Source: Stackebrandtia albiflava (GTDB lineage Bacteria > Actinomycetota > Actinomycetes > Mycobacteriales > Micromonosporaceae). Taken from it: DNA of 64,000 nt. The translations under genes were made by a program, and so were the position numbers. Position 1 is the first letter of the stretch; every line of letters starts with the position of its first letter. The notes below the pieces were generated by a model. That model was not told the origin of the DNA and made no database searches. It saw nothing but the letters and a program-made list of their open reading frames with translations. The stretch is taken from assembly GCF_007994225.1 (NCBI RefSeq), contig NZ_VLLL01000005.1, positions 907,956 through 971,955 on the forward strand, in the 5' to 3' direction. Shown one piece after another: positions 25,476 to 33,285 of this stretch.

Positions 25476-27197
25476 GTGCGAGACGACTCCACCACCGCGC
25501 GCCGCCCCGTGGCCGCCCTGCTCACCGGCATGATCTGGCGCCGCCGCGGCCGCCTGGCGGTCAGTTGGCTGTTGATGTCCCTGCACCAGGCGTGCGAGGC
25601 GGCGGTGCCCGTCGCCATCGGCGTCACGATCGACGTCGCCGTCGCGACCGGAGACTGGACGGCCCTCGCCTGGTGTGCCGCCGGAATCATCGTGCTGTTC
25701 ACCGTCCTGGCGCTGGCGTGGCGCTTCGGTTCCCAGCAGGGCGTCATCGCGCAGCAACGGGAACTCCACGACCTGCGGGTCGCCGTCGCGCGGCGCGCGC
25801 TGGACCCGCGTGGCACCGACAGTTCGCTGAGCACCGGCGAGACCCTCACCGTCGCCACCTCCGACGCCGAGAAGTCGTCGCTGATCCTGCGGGCGGTGTC
25901 GATGGGGATCGCCGCGGTCGCGGGCATCGTGGTCTCGGCGGTGACGCTGTTGCTCATCGACGTGCCGCTGGGCCTGGGAGTCCTGCTCGGCGTCCCACTG
26001 CTGCTGGGCGCGCTGCAACTCATCGCGCCGCGGTTGAGTCGCCGCAGTGGTGCCGCGCAGGCCGCCACCGCCACCGCCACCGGCCTGGCCACCGACTTCG
26101 TCACGGGGTTGCGCACTCTGCGGGGCATCGGCGCCACCGGTCGTGCGGCCGAACGCTACCGGCGCGCCAGCGACGACGCGTTGCAGGTGTCGCTGCGGGC
26201 GGCCTCGGTGACCGGCGTGTACCAGGCCGTGACCACCGTGCTCGGTGGACTGTTCCTCGCCGCGGTCGCCGGAGTCGCCGGTTGGTTCGCGCTCAGCGGA
26301 CGACTGACGGTCGGTGAACTCATCACCGTCGTCGGCCTCGCCCAGTTCATCGCCGAGCCCATGCGTACCCTCGGCTACTGTGGACAGATCGCGGCAGTCG
26401 CGCGCGGTTCCGCCAAGCGGGTCGCCGAACTGCTGGGCACGGCACCGCTGACCCGCGACGCGGGAGAACGGTCCCGGCAGGACACCACTCCCCGGCTCAC
26501 CCTCACGGGCATCGGATACCGGGGCCTCACCGAGGTGGACGTGACCGTCGCACCCGGTGAGTCCGTCGGCGTCGTCTGCCACGACCCCGCCGACGCCGAC
26601 GCCCTGCTGGCGATACTGAGCCGCCGCGTACCCGAATCCGACTACCTGGGCACCGTGACGTGCGACGACGTACCGGCCGCCGAGATCCGGCTCGCCGAGT
26701 ACCGGCGCGTGGTCCACGTGGAACCGCACGACACCACGCTGTTCGAGGGCGACATCTCCGAGAACCTGACCGCCGGGATGCCCGCCTCGGCACGCGCCGG
26801 AATCGAAGCGGCCGTCGCCGCCGCCGCCGCGACGGACGTCGTCGCCTCCCACCCCGACGGCATGAACCGTCACATCAGCGACCGGGGCCGGAGCCTGTCG
26901 GGTGGGCAACGGCAACGGCTCGGCCTGGCCCGGGCCCTGGCGGCCGATCCACCGATCCTCGTTTTGCACGATCCGACCACCGCCGTCGACGCCGCGACCG
27001 AGGAACTGGCCGCCCAAGGACTGGCGGCCTTCCGGTCGGCGCCCGACCGTTCCACCCTGCTCGTAACGAGTTCCCCGGCGTTGCTGGGCAAGACCGATCG
27101 CGTGATCGTGCTGGAGTCGGGACGGGTCACCCGTACCGGCAGCCACACCGACCTGCTCGACTCCGACCCGGCCTACCGTAAGGCGGTCCTGCGATGA
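25476..27197 (+). CDS. ABC exporter half-transporter with degenerate ATP site
   Basis: 573 residues: an N-terminal six-helix transmembrane domain (to about residue 310) fused to a nucleotide-binding domain. The signature LSGGQRQR (about residue 475) is intact, but the Walker A region reads GVVCHDPADAD without the GxxGxGKT loop, and Walker B reads VLHDP in place of LLDEP. It therefore should not hydrolyse ATP alone. The next gene encodes the complementary half, overlapping by four bases, so they form a heterodimer. Start GTG 25476 lies behind an IdeR box. Such pairs in actinobacteria export siderophores or peptides; the NRPS locus 5 kb downstream may supply the cargo, which is inference. Confidence 0.9.
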   Translation: MRDDSTTARRPVAALLTGMIWRRRGRLAVSWLLMSLHQACEAAVPVAIGVTIDVAVATGDWTALAWCAAGIIVLFTVLALAWRFGSQQGVIAQQRELHDLRVAVARRALDPRGTDSSLSTGETLTVATSDAEKSSLILRAVSMGIAAVAGIVVSAVTLLLIDVPLGLGVLLGVPLLLGALQLIAPRLSRRSGAAQAATATATGLATDFVTGLRTLRGIGATGRAAERYRRASDDALQVSLRAASVTGVYQAVTTVLGGLFLAAVAGVAGWFALSGRLTVGELITVVGLAQFIAEPMRTLGYCGQIAAVARGSAKRVAELLGTAPLTRDAGERSRQDTTPRLTLTGIGYRGLTEVDVTVAPGESVGVVCHDPADADALLAILSRRVPESDYLGTVTCDDVPAAEIRLAEYRRVVHVEPHDTTLFEGDISENLTAGMPASARAGIEAAVAAAAATDVVASHPDGMNRHISDRGRSLSGGQRQRLGLARALAADPPILVLHDPTTAVDAATEELAAQGLAAFRSAPDRSTLLVTSSPALLGKTDRVIVLESGRVTRTGSHTDLLDSDPAYRKAVLR

Positions 27198-29002
27198 GCC
27201 TCGCCACCGAATCGGTGACCGACTCCTCCGTCACTCGTCAACTCCTGCCGGTGGCCGGCCCCGGCGAGACGTGGCGGCTGCTGTGGGGGGAGCTGAGGAG
27301 CCACCGGGCCGCGCTGGTCGCCACGCTCGTCGTGTCGGTGCTCGCCGCCTCGGCCGCCCTCGTCGCCCCGTGGATGCTGGGCGTCCTCGTCGACGAGGTC
27401 GACCGCGCCGGCACCGGCGCCGACGTCTGGACCGTCGTCGGCGTCCTGGTGGTGTCGGCCGTCGCCGCCGCCGTGCTCACCGGGTGGAGCGCGGTCCTGT
27501 TGGCGCGACTGGGTAACACCGTGCTGGCGAGACTGCGGGAGCGGGTCCTGGAGAAGACGCTGCGACTGCCCACCGCCACCGCGGAACGGGTCGGAAGCGG
27601 CGACCTGTTGTCCCGCGTCGGCGACGACGTGTCGGTGGTGTCGGAGGCCGTCATCACCACCGGACCTCAGGTGGTGTCGTCACTGTTGACGGTGGTCCTC
27701 ACCGGTGCCGGCCTGTTCGCGCTCGACTGGCGGCTCGGTGTCGCCGGGTTGCTGGCGGTGCCCGGTTACGCCCTGTCCCTGCGTTGGTACCTGCCGAAGG
27801 CGGCGCCGTTCTACGCGCGGGAACGCGAGGCGATGGCGGAACGCTCCCACGTCCTCGTCGGGTCGCTGCACGGCGTCGAGACGGTGCGCAGTTACCGGTG
27901 GGAGAGCACGCACGAGGAGCTCATCGCGCGGCGTTCGGCGGCGGCCATGGACCTGACGGTCGGGGTGTTCAAGTTCTTCACCCGGTTCGCCTCCCGCAAC
28001 AACCGGGCGGAGTGCATCGGCCTGCTCGCGGTGCTGGTGGTCGGTTTCCTGCTCGTGGACGCCGACGCCGTCACCGTGGGGGCCGTGACCGCGGCCGCCC
28101 TGTACTTCCACCGGCTGTTCAACCCGTTGGGCGCGTTGGTGACCGTGTTCGACGACATCCAGTCGGCGGGTGCCAGCCTGGCCCGGCTCGCCGGTGTGGC
28201 GTCGCTTCCCGACCCCGTCGAGCCCGCCGACCCGCCCGCGCCCGCCGACACCGGACTGACCCTGACCGGGGTCGCGCACCGCTACGACGGCGGCCCCGAG
28301 GTGCTGTCGGACGTGTCGTTGTCGGTGGCGCCGGGTGAGCACGTGGCCCTGGTGGGCACCAGCGGCGCGGGCAAGACGACGCTGGCCGGGGTGGCGGCGG
28401 GCGTCATCGAACCGGTCGCCGGGAGCGTCCGGCTGGGCGGCGTGGAACTGTCCACCCTGGGGGACGCGGTGGTGCGGGGCCGGATCACGTTGTTGAGCCA
28501 GGAGGTCCACGTCTTCACCGGCAGCCTCGCCGACGACCTGCGGTTGGCGGCGCCCGACGCCGACGACGCGCGCCTGACCGCCGCGCTCGCCACCGTCTCT
28601 GCGGACGGCTGGGTGCGTGCGCTGCCCGACGGCCTGGACACGAAGGTCGGTGAACACGCCCACCCGTTGACCGCCGCCCAGTCGCAACAGCTCGCGCTCG
28701 CCAGGGTGGTGCTCGCCGATCCCGACGTGGTCATCCTGGACGAGGCGACCGCCGAGGCGGGCAGCGCGGGCGCGCGGCGGCTGGAGGAGGCGGCGGCCGC
28801 CGCCACCGAGGGACGCACCACGATCATCGTGGCGCACCGGCTCACCCAGGCACAACAGGCCGACCGTGTCGTCGTGATGGAACACGGCCGGATCGTGGAA
28901 CAGGGCTCGCACACCGCACTGCTGGCGGCGGGCGGCCGGTACCGGCAACTGTGGGACAGCTGGACCGGCCTGACCGACGCCGGCGCAACGGGAGGGCGGT
29001 AG
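27194..29002 (+). CDS. ABC exporter half-transporter, catalytic partner
   Basis: 602 residues with a six-helix membrane domain and a nucleotide-binding domain. Walker A GTSGAGKTT (about residue 388) and Walker B VVILDEATAE (about residue 512) are intact, while the signature reads LTAAQ instead of LSGGQ. Paired with the upstream protein (intact signature, broken Walker A/B), the dimer has one complete and one non-functional ATP site, as in other asymmetric heterodimeric exporters. The start overlaps the upstream stop in ATGA. Iron-box control of the operon applies to this gene too. Confidence 0.92.
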   Translation: MSLATESVTDSSVTRQLLPVAGPGETWRLLWGELRSHRAALVATLVVSVLAASAALVAPWMLGVLVDEVDRAGTGADVWTVVGVLVVSAVAAAVLTGWSAVLLARLGNTVLARLRERVLEKTLRLPTATAERVGSGDLLSRVGDDVSVVSEAVITTGPQVVSSLLTVVLTGAGLFALDWRLGVAGLLAVPGYALSLRWYLPKAAPFYAREREAMAERSHVLVGSLHGVETVRSYRWESTHEELIARRSAAAMDLTVGVFKFFTRFASRNNRAECIGLLAVLVVGFLLVDADAVTVGAVTAAALYFHRLFNPLGALVTVFDDIQSAGASLARLAGVASLPDPVEPADPPAPADTGLTLTGVAHRYDGGPEVLSDVSLSVAPGEHVALVGTSGAGKTTLAGVAAGVIEPVAGSVRLGGVELSTLGDAVVRGRITLLSQEVHVFTGSLADDLRLAAPDADDARLTAALATVSADGWVRALPDGLDTKVGEHAHPLTAAQSQQLALARVVLADPDVVILDEATAEAGSAGARRLEEAAAAATEGRTTIIVAHRLTQAQQADRVVVMEHGRIVEQGSHTALLAAGGRYRQLWDSWTGLTDAGATGGR

Positions 29003-29048
29003 TCCGCGTTCCCTCCCGCCCGCCCGGCGGCGTGACCGGTCATGACCG

Positions 29049-30317
29049 TCAGGCGGAGACACCGGAGGGTTCCGGCGTGGGCGCCACCGGCAGCCTTCGC
29101 ATGGTGCGAAGCGGTGACAGCAGGGTGGGTACGAACGACAGGCTCGCCAACGCCGCGGTGATGAGGAGGGTCTGAGGCGCCCCCAGCCAGCCTCCCAGCA
29201 CTCCGCCGAGGACGCCGCCCAACGGCAGGGTGCTCCAGTTCAACACCCGCATGGTGGCGTTGACCCTGCCCAGCAGGTGGTCGGCCGTCATCAGTTGCCG
29301 AGCGCTGGTCTGAGCGACGTTGACGACCACCATGGCCGCCGACGACAACGAGAGGGCGACCGCCGCCGGCCACACTCCCCAGTCCGGGGCCAGCAGCGGC
29401 AGTCCCAGGTAGAGCGGGGTCCCGACGAGCCGCAGGATCCACAGGCACCTCCCCTCGCCGAGCAGCCCCATGACCCGGCGCGACCAGAACGCGCCGACCA
29501 GGCCACCCACGCCGCACACGCTGAGGAACATCCCGATACCGCCGGCCGAGAGGTCGGCGACCCGGGCGAGATAGACCAGCATCATCGCGCTGTAGGCGGC
29601 GATCCACAGGTTGGCCCAGCCGGCGCTGGCGGCCATCGCGCGTAGGATCGGATGCCGCGCCACGTAACGCAGCCCCTCGGCGATGTCGGCGCGCAGCGTG
29701 GCCGGCGCGGCGGCCCGTTCGGGGAGGCGATCGAGTCCGTCGAGTCGGCGCAGGAACAGGGCCGACGCCCCCAGCGCGACGGTGCTGATCAACACCGACA
29801 CCGGTGCGCTCAACCAGCCGATCAGCTGGCCGCCCACGGCCGGGCCCACCAGGCGGGACGACTCGCCGACGCCCCCGATCTTGGAGTTCGCCTCTACCAG
29901 GTTGTCCCGGCCCACCAGCCTGGGCAGGCAGGTCTGTGAGGCCATGTCGAAGAAGACGGTGCACACGCCGACCGCGAGCACCACCAGGTAGAGCTGCCAC
30001 ATCGACAGCGCGTCGAACCACCAGGCCACCGGCAGTGTCGCCAGCAGGGCCGCCCGCGCCAGATCGCACACGACGAGGACCCGACGCAGCCGCATCCGGT
30101 CGATCAACGCGCCGGCCGGCAGGCCGACGAGCAGGAAGGCCGCGGTCGACAACGCGGAGACGACCCCGACCTCGAACTCGCTCGCCGCCAACGACTCGAG
30201 GGCGATCAAGGGCATCGCCAGCTGCAGTACCTGTGTACCGCCCGCACTGACCACGTAGGAGGTGAAGAGGTTGCGGTAGTTGCCGTCCCGGAGCAGCCCG
30301 AGGGAGAACTTCGACAT
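29049..30317 (-). CDS. MFS transporter, drug/siderophore exporter-like
   Basis: 422 residues with 12 predicted membrane helices. The sequence resembles the MFS_3 group of macrolide and enterobactin exporters (DGNYRNLFTSYVVSAGG at the start, PAGALIDRMRLRR loop, DMASQTCLPRLV). It is convergent with the ABC exporter genes and divergent from the glutamate mutase operon. A -10-like TAGGCT ends 7 bases before ATG 30317, so the transcript may be leaderless. Export of the NRPS product or self-resistance is a reasonable inference. Confidence 0.9.
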   Translation of the reverse strand: MSKFSLGLLRDGNYRNLFTSYVVSAGGTQVLQLAMPLIALESLAASEFEVGVVSALSTAAFLLVGLPAGALIDRMRLRRVLVVCDLARAALLATLPVAWWFDALSMWQLYLVVLAVGVCTVFFDMASQTCLPRLVGRDNLVEANSKIGGVGESSRLVGPAVGGQLIGWLSAPVSVLISTVALGASALFLRRLDGLDRLPERAAAPATLRADIAEGLRYVARHPILRAMAASAGWANLWIAAYSAMMLVYLARVADLSAGGIGMFLSVCGVGGLVGAFWSRRVMGLLGEGRCLWILRLVGTPLYLGLPLLAPDWGVWPAAVALSLSSAAMVVVNVAQTSARQLMTADHLLGRVNATMRVLNWSTLPLGGVLGGVLGGWLGAPQTLLITAALASLSFVPTLLSPLRTMRRLPVAPTPEPSGVSA

Positions 30318-30348
30318 GGCGTCCAGCCTAGGAGTGCCGCCGAGACGC

Positions 30349-30395
30349 GGACAGTGGCACAAAGTGCCGCCGGGCGGCCGGGGGCACAACTGTCC
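30349..30395. promoter_or_regulatory. Nested inverted repeats between MFS gene and mutase operon
   Basis: Outer imperfect repeat GGACAGTGGCAC (30349) against the complement of GGGCACAACTGTCC (30382-30395), and inner palindrome GGCAC-AAA-GTGCC (30356-30368), near the expected -35 of the leaderless MFS promoter and upstream of the biosynthetic operon. A candidate cluster-regulator site; no regulator gene is seen inside the window. Confidence 0.45.
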
Positions 30396-30523
30396 AGTTA
30401 CCGCCACGGCCCGGGCTCGGCAGCATGGTGCCACCGGGCGTGTCCGGTGGATCACCCGCCGGGCACGCCACCGCCCGAACCCCTCCGCGCCGCGCGAAGG
30501 CAGCGGTCGAGAAAGCGACAGGT

Positions 30524-30985
30524 ATGAGCCACATCCAGCCTTCGACGCCGGAAGGGCCGGCGCCGCACGCGATCCTCAGCAGCATCCCGTCCGACTCCCA
30601 CACCTGGAACCTGCTGTTCATGCAGTTGCTCCTGAGTGAACAGAACTGGTCGGTCACCAACCTCGGTCCCTGTGTTCCCGTGGAGGTCCTGCGGGACGAG
30701 GCCGTCGCCCGGCAGCCCCGTCTCATCGTGATCAGCACCGTCAACGGACACGGTTGCCAGGACGGCGTCCGGCTGGCACGCACCCTGCGTGCCGTTCCGG
30801 CACTGGCCACGGTACCGATGGTGCTGGGCGGCAAGCTCGACGTCGACGGTTCCAAGGCCGCCACGATGACGGGCGAGCTGCGTGACGCCGGATTCGACGA
30901 GGTGTTCGTGGGCGGCTCGGCGGTGACCGACTTCCTGGGCTACCTGCGCCGCATGGCACCCGCGACCGCCACAGAGCGGACGTGA
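30524..30985 (+). CDS. glmS: Glutamate mutase sigma subunit, B12-binding
   Basis: 153 residues, cobalamin-binding Rossmann-like domain. The base-off B12 signature is SDSHTWN near residue 23 (DxHxxG family motif with Trp in place of Gly), followed by ISTVNGHG and GGKLDVDG. It should act with the next protein as glutamate mutase, rearranging L-glutamate to (2S,3S)-3-methylaspartate by an adenosylcobalamin radical. The Gly-to-Trp change in the motif is worth noting. ATG 30524; six bases separate it from the epsilon-subunit gene. First gene of the biosynthetic operon. Confidence 0.88.
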   Translation: MSHIQPSTPEGPAPHAILSSIPSDSHTWNLLFMQLLLSEQNWSVTNLGPCVPVEVLRDEAVARQPRLIVISTVNGHGCQDGVRLARTLRAVPALATVPMVLGGKLDVDGSKAATMTGELRDAGFDEVFVGGSAVTDFLGYLRRMAPATATERT

Positions 30986-30991
30986 CGGGCG

Positions 30992-32272
30992 ATGACGATT
31001 CGTCCGAACGCCCGCACCGGCCGGTTCCACGACTTCATGGTCGCGGCCCGACGCGACCGGAGACTCGTCGTGCAGCCGAGGATGGGATTCGACCATCCCG
31101 CCGTCATGCGTTCCGGCCTGATCGCGACCCGTGGCGCCCGAGCCACCACCGTCGGCACCCTCACGTTGGACAGTTTCACCCGGGTCGGTGACTTCGCCGC
31201 GGTGGACCGGGCACTGGACGCCGGTACCCGCCTCAACGGCTACCCGATCGTGAACTACGGCCCGGCCTTCACCCGGGCGATGCTCGACGGCGTCCTGGGG
31301 GCCGACTTCCCGATCCAGGTGCGACACGGGTCGTCGCTTCCCGGCCGGATCTTCGAGGCGTTGATCGCCTCGGGCATCGACGCCAGTGAGGGTGGCCCGG
31401 TCTCGTACTGCCTGCCGTACGGCCGTACTCCGCTCCGGCGGACCGTGGCCGCGTGGCGTGCGGCGGGCCGAGGCTTCGCCGCACTCCGCGAGCAGGGCGT
31501 CGAACCGCACATCGAGACGTTCGGCGGTTGCATGCTCGGGCAGCTCTGTCCGCCCGCCATGCTCGTCGCCATCAGCGTCCTGGAGGGCCTGTTCTTCGCT
31601 CGGCTCGGTATCGCCAGCGTGTCACTCAGCTACGCCCAGCAGACGCACCCGGGGCAGGACGCCGAGGCGATCGCCGCACTGGGTTCGTTGGCCGCCGAAC
31701 TGTTGCCCGGTGTGGAGTGGCACATCGTCCTGTACACGTACATGGGCATGTACCCCGAGACCCGGCACGGCGCACTGGGACTGGTCGCCGACGCCGCCCG
31801 GCTCGCCGCAGGCACCGGCTGCTCGCGACTGATCGTGAAGACGGCCGCCGAGGCCGACCGGATACCCACCATCGCGGAGAACGTCGAGGCACTGGAGGTG
31901 GCCGCCCGCGCCGCCGAAGGGGCTCCGCCGATCCCGTCCGGTACCGACACCGGAATCCTCGACCAGGCGCGACGCCTGGTCGATGCGGTCCTCGGCCTGT
32001 CGGGGGACGTAGGTGCCGCGCTCATCGAGGCGTTCGCCAAGGGCTACCTGGACATCCCGTACTGCCTGCACCCCGACAACGCCGGCGACACCGCCAGTCT
32101 CATCACCGGGGACGGGCGGCTCGAGTGGTCGCGAACCGGCGCCCTGCCCATTCCCCGCCCCGGTCCGGCCCGGCGCGACCGACTCACCTCTCGGGGACTT
32201 CTCGACGCACTGTCCCACGTCAAACGTCGTTACGACGCGCGAATCCCACCCCAGCCCAAGGAGATCCCATGA
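30992..32272 (+). CDS. glmE: Glutamate mutase epsilon subunit (methylaspartate mutase)
   Basis: 426 residues, TIM-barrel catalytic subunit. Typical motifs are VQPRMGF near residue 27, QVRHGSSLP near residue 109, and EGGPVSYCLPYGR near residue 130, which line the substrate and cofactor site. Together with the B12 subunit it makes 3-methylaspartate. In friulimicin and vicenistatin clusters such a mutase feeds a non-protein amino acid into the assembly line; the same use is inferred here. It ends in an ATGA overlap with the synthetase-like gene. Confidence 0.92.
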   Translation: MTIRPNARTGRFHDFMVAARRDRRLVVQPRMGFDHPAVMRSGLIATRGARATTVGTLTLDSFTRVGDFAAVDRALDAGTRLNGYPIVNYGPAFTRAMLDGVLGADFPIQVRHGSSLPGRIFEALIASGIDASEGGPVSYCLPYGRTPLRRTVAAWRAAGRGFAALREQGVEPHIETFGGCMLGQLCPPAMLVAISVLEGLFFARLGIASVSLSYAQQTHPGQDAEAIAALGSLAAELLPGVEWHIVLYTYMGMYPETRHGALGLVADAARLAAGTGCSRLIVKTAAEADRIPTIAENVEALEVAARAAEGAPPIPSGTDTGILDQARRLVDAVLGLSGDVGAALIEAFAKGYLDIPYCLHPDNAGDTASLITGDGRLEWSRTGALPIPRPGPARRDRLTSRGLLDALSHVKRRYDARIPPQPKEIP

Positions 32273-33285
32273 CGATGCAATCCGTACTGTCCCGTGTGGA
32301 TACGGAGACGCACCCGCTGCCCACTCCCCGTGATCACATCACCTCCGAACGCACCCGGTCGATGATCCGCATCCAGCAGGCGCTGTTGGCCGGAGCCCGC
32401 GAGGCACTGGCCCGTGAGGGGGCCGTCGAGCTGCTGCACCCGGTCATAGGGCCGGTCACGGACCCCGGTTCACGTGGTGCCAAACAGGTCGACGTCGACT
32501 ACTACGGCAACCGTTACAAGCTCATGACGAGCTCCATCCTGTACAAGCAGACCTCCCTGCTGGCCTTCGACCGGATCTTCCTCATCGCTCCCAACGTCCG
32601 GCTGGAACCGATCGAGACCAGCTCGACCCGGCGCCACCTCACCGAGTTCCACCAGATCGACGTCGAACTCGCCGGCGCCACCCGGGACGACGCCATGGCG
32701 GTCGCCGAACGGCTGGTGCGCCATGCCGTCGCCACGGTCGTCGACCGGCACTCCGGTCTGCTGGAGAGCCTCGGGCGAGACCCGGAGGTGCTGTCGGCCT
32801 TCGCGGCGCGACCGTTCGGGCGCGTCACACACGCCGAGGTGGTGACGGAGCTTCATCGGATCGGCCACTCGCAGTCCACCGGCACCGAGATCGAATGGGA
32901 CGCCGAGGAACTGATCTCCAGCACCGCGAACGGCCCCTTCTTCGTCACCGACTATCCGAAGGGGTCGCGCGGGTTCTACGACCGGGAGAACCCCGAGGAG
33001 GCGTCCCGGCTGCTCAACTTCGACCTGATCGCCCCCGAGGGCTGCGGTGAACTGTGCAGCGGCAGCGAACGCGAGTACGAGTACGCCAAGATCGTCACCC
33101 GGATGCGGGAGACCGGTGAGAACCCCGCCAAGTACGCCTGGTATCTGGACGTGATCAGGCAGGGTATACCCGCCAGCGCCGGATTCGGCATCGGGCTGGA
33201 GCGGCTGACCCGCTGGGTCGCGGGTCTGGACTCGGTGTGGGAGGCCAACGCCTACCCCAAACTGCCCGGTGTGGTGTCGCCGTGA
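32269..33285 (+). CDS. Class II aminoacyl-tRNA-synthetase-like protein (AsnRS/AspRS paralog)
   Basis: 338 residues comprising only a class IIb catalytic domain. Motif 2 is visible as RLE with TRRHLTEFHQIDVEL (about residue 125) and motif 3 as GFGIGLERL (about residue 304). The N-terminal OB-fold that binds the anticodon in AspRS/AsnRS is missing, so it is unlikely to charge tRNA. The closest precedent is archaeal asparagine synthetase related to AsnRS, which amidates aspartate through an aspartyl-adenylate. Sitting between glutamate mutase and NRPS genes with start and stop overlaps on both sides, it may amidate or ligate 3-methylaspartate; this reaction is inference. Confidence 0.88.
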   Translation: MTMQSVLSRVDTETHPLPTPRDHITSERTRSMIRIQQALLAGAREALAREGAVELLHPVIGPVTDPGSRGAKQVDVDYYGNRYKLMTSSILYKQTSLLAFDRIFLIAPNVRLEPIETSSTRRHLTEFHQIDVELAGATRDDAMAVAERLVRHAVATVVDRHSGLLESLGRDPEVLSAFAARPFGRVTHAEVVTELHRIGHSQSTGTEIEWDAEELISSTANGPFFVTDYPKGSRGFYDRENPEEASRLLNFDLIAPEGCGELCSGSEREYEYAKIVTRMRETGENPAKYAWYLDVIRQGIPASAGFGIGLERLTRWVAGLDSVWEANAYPKLPGVVSP

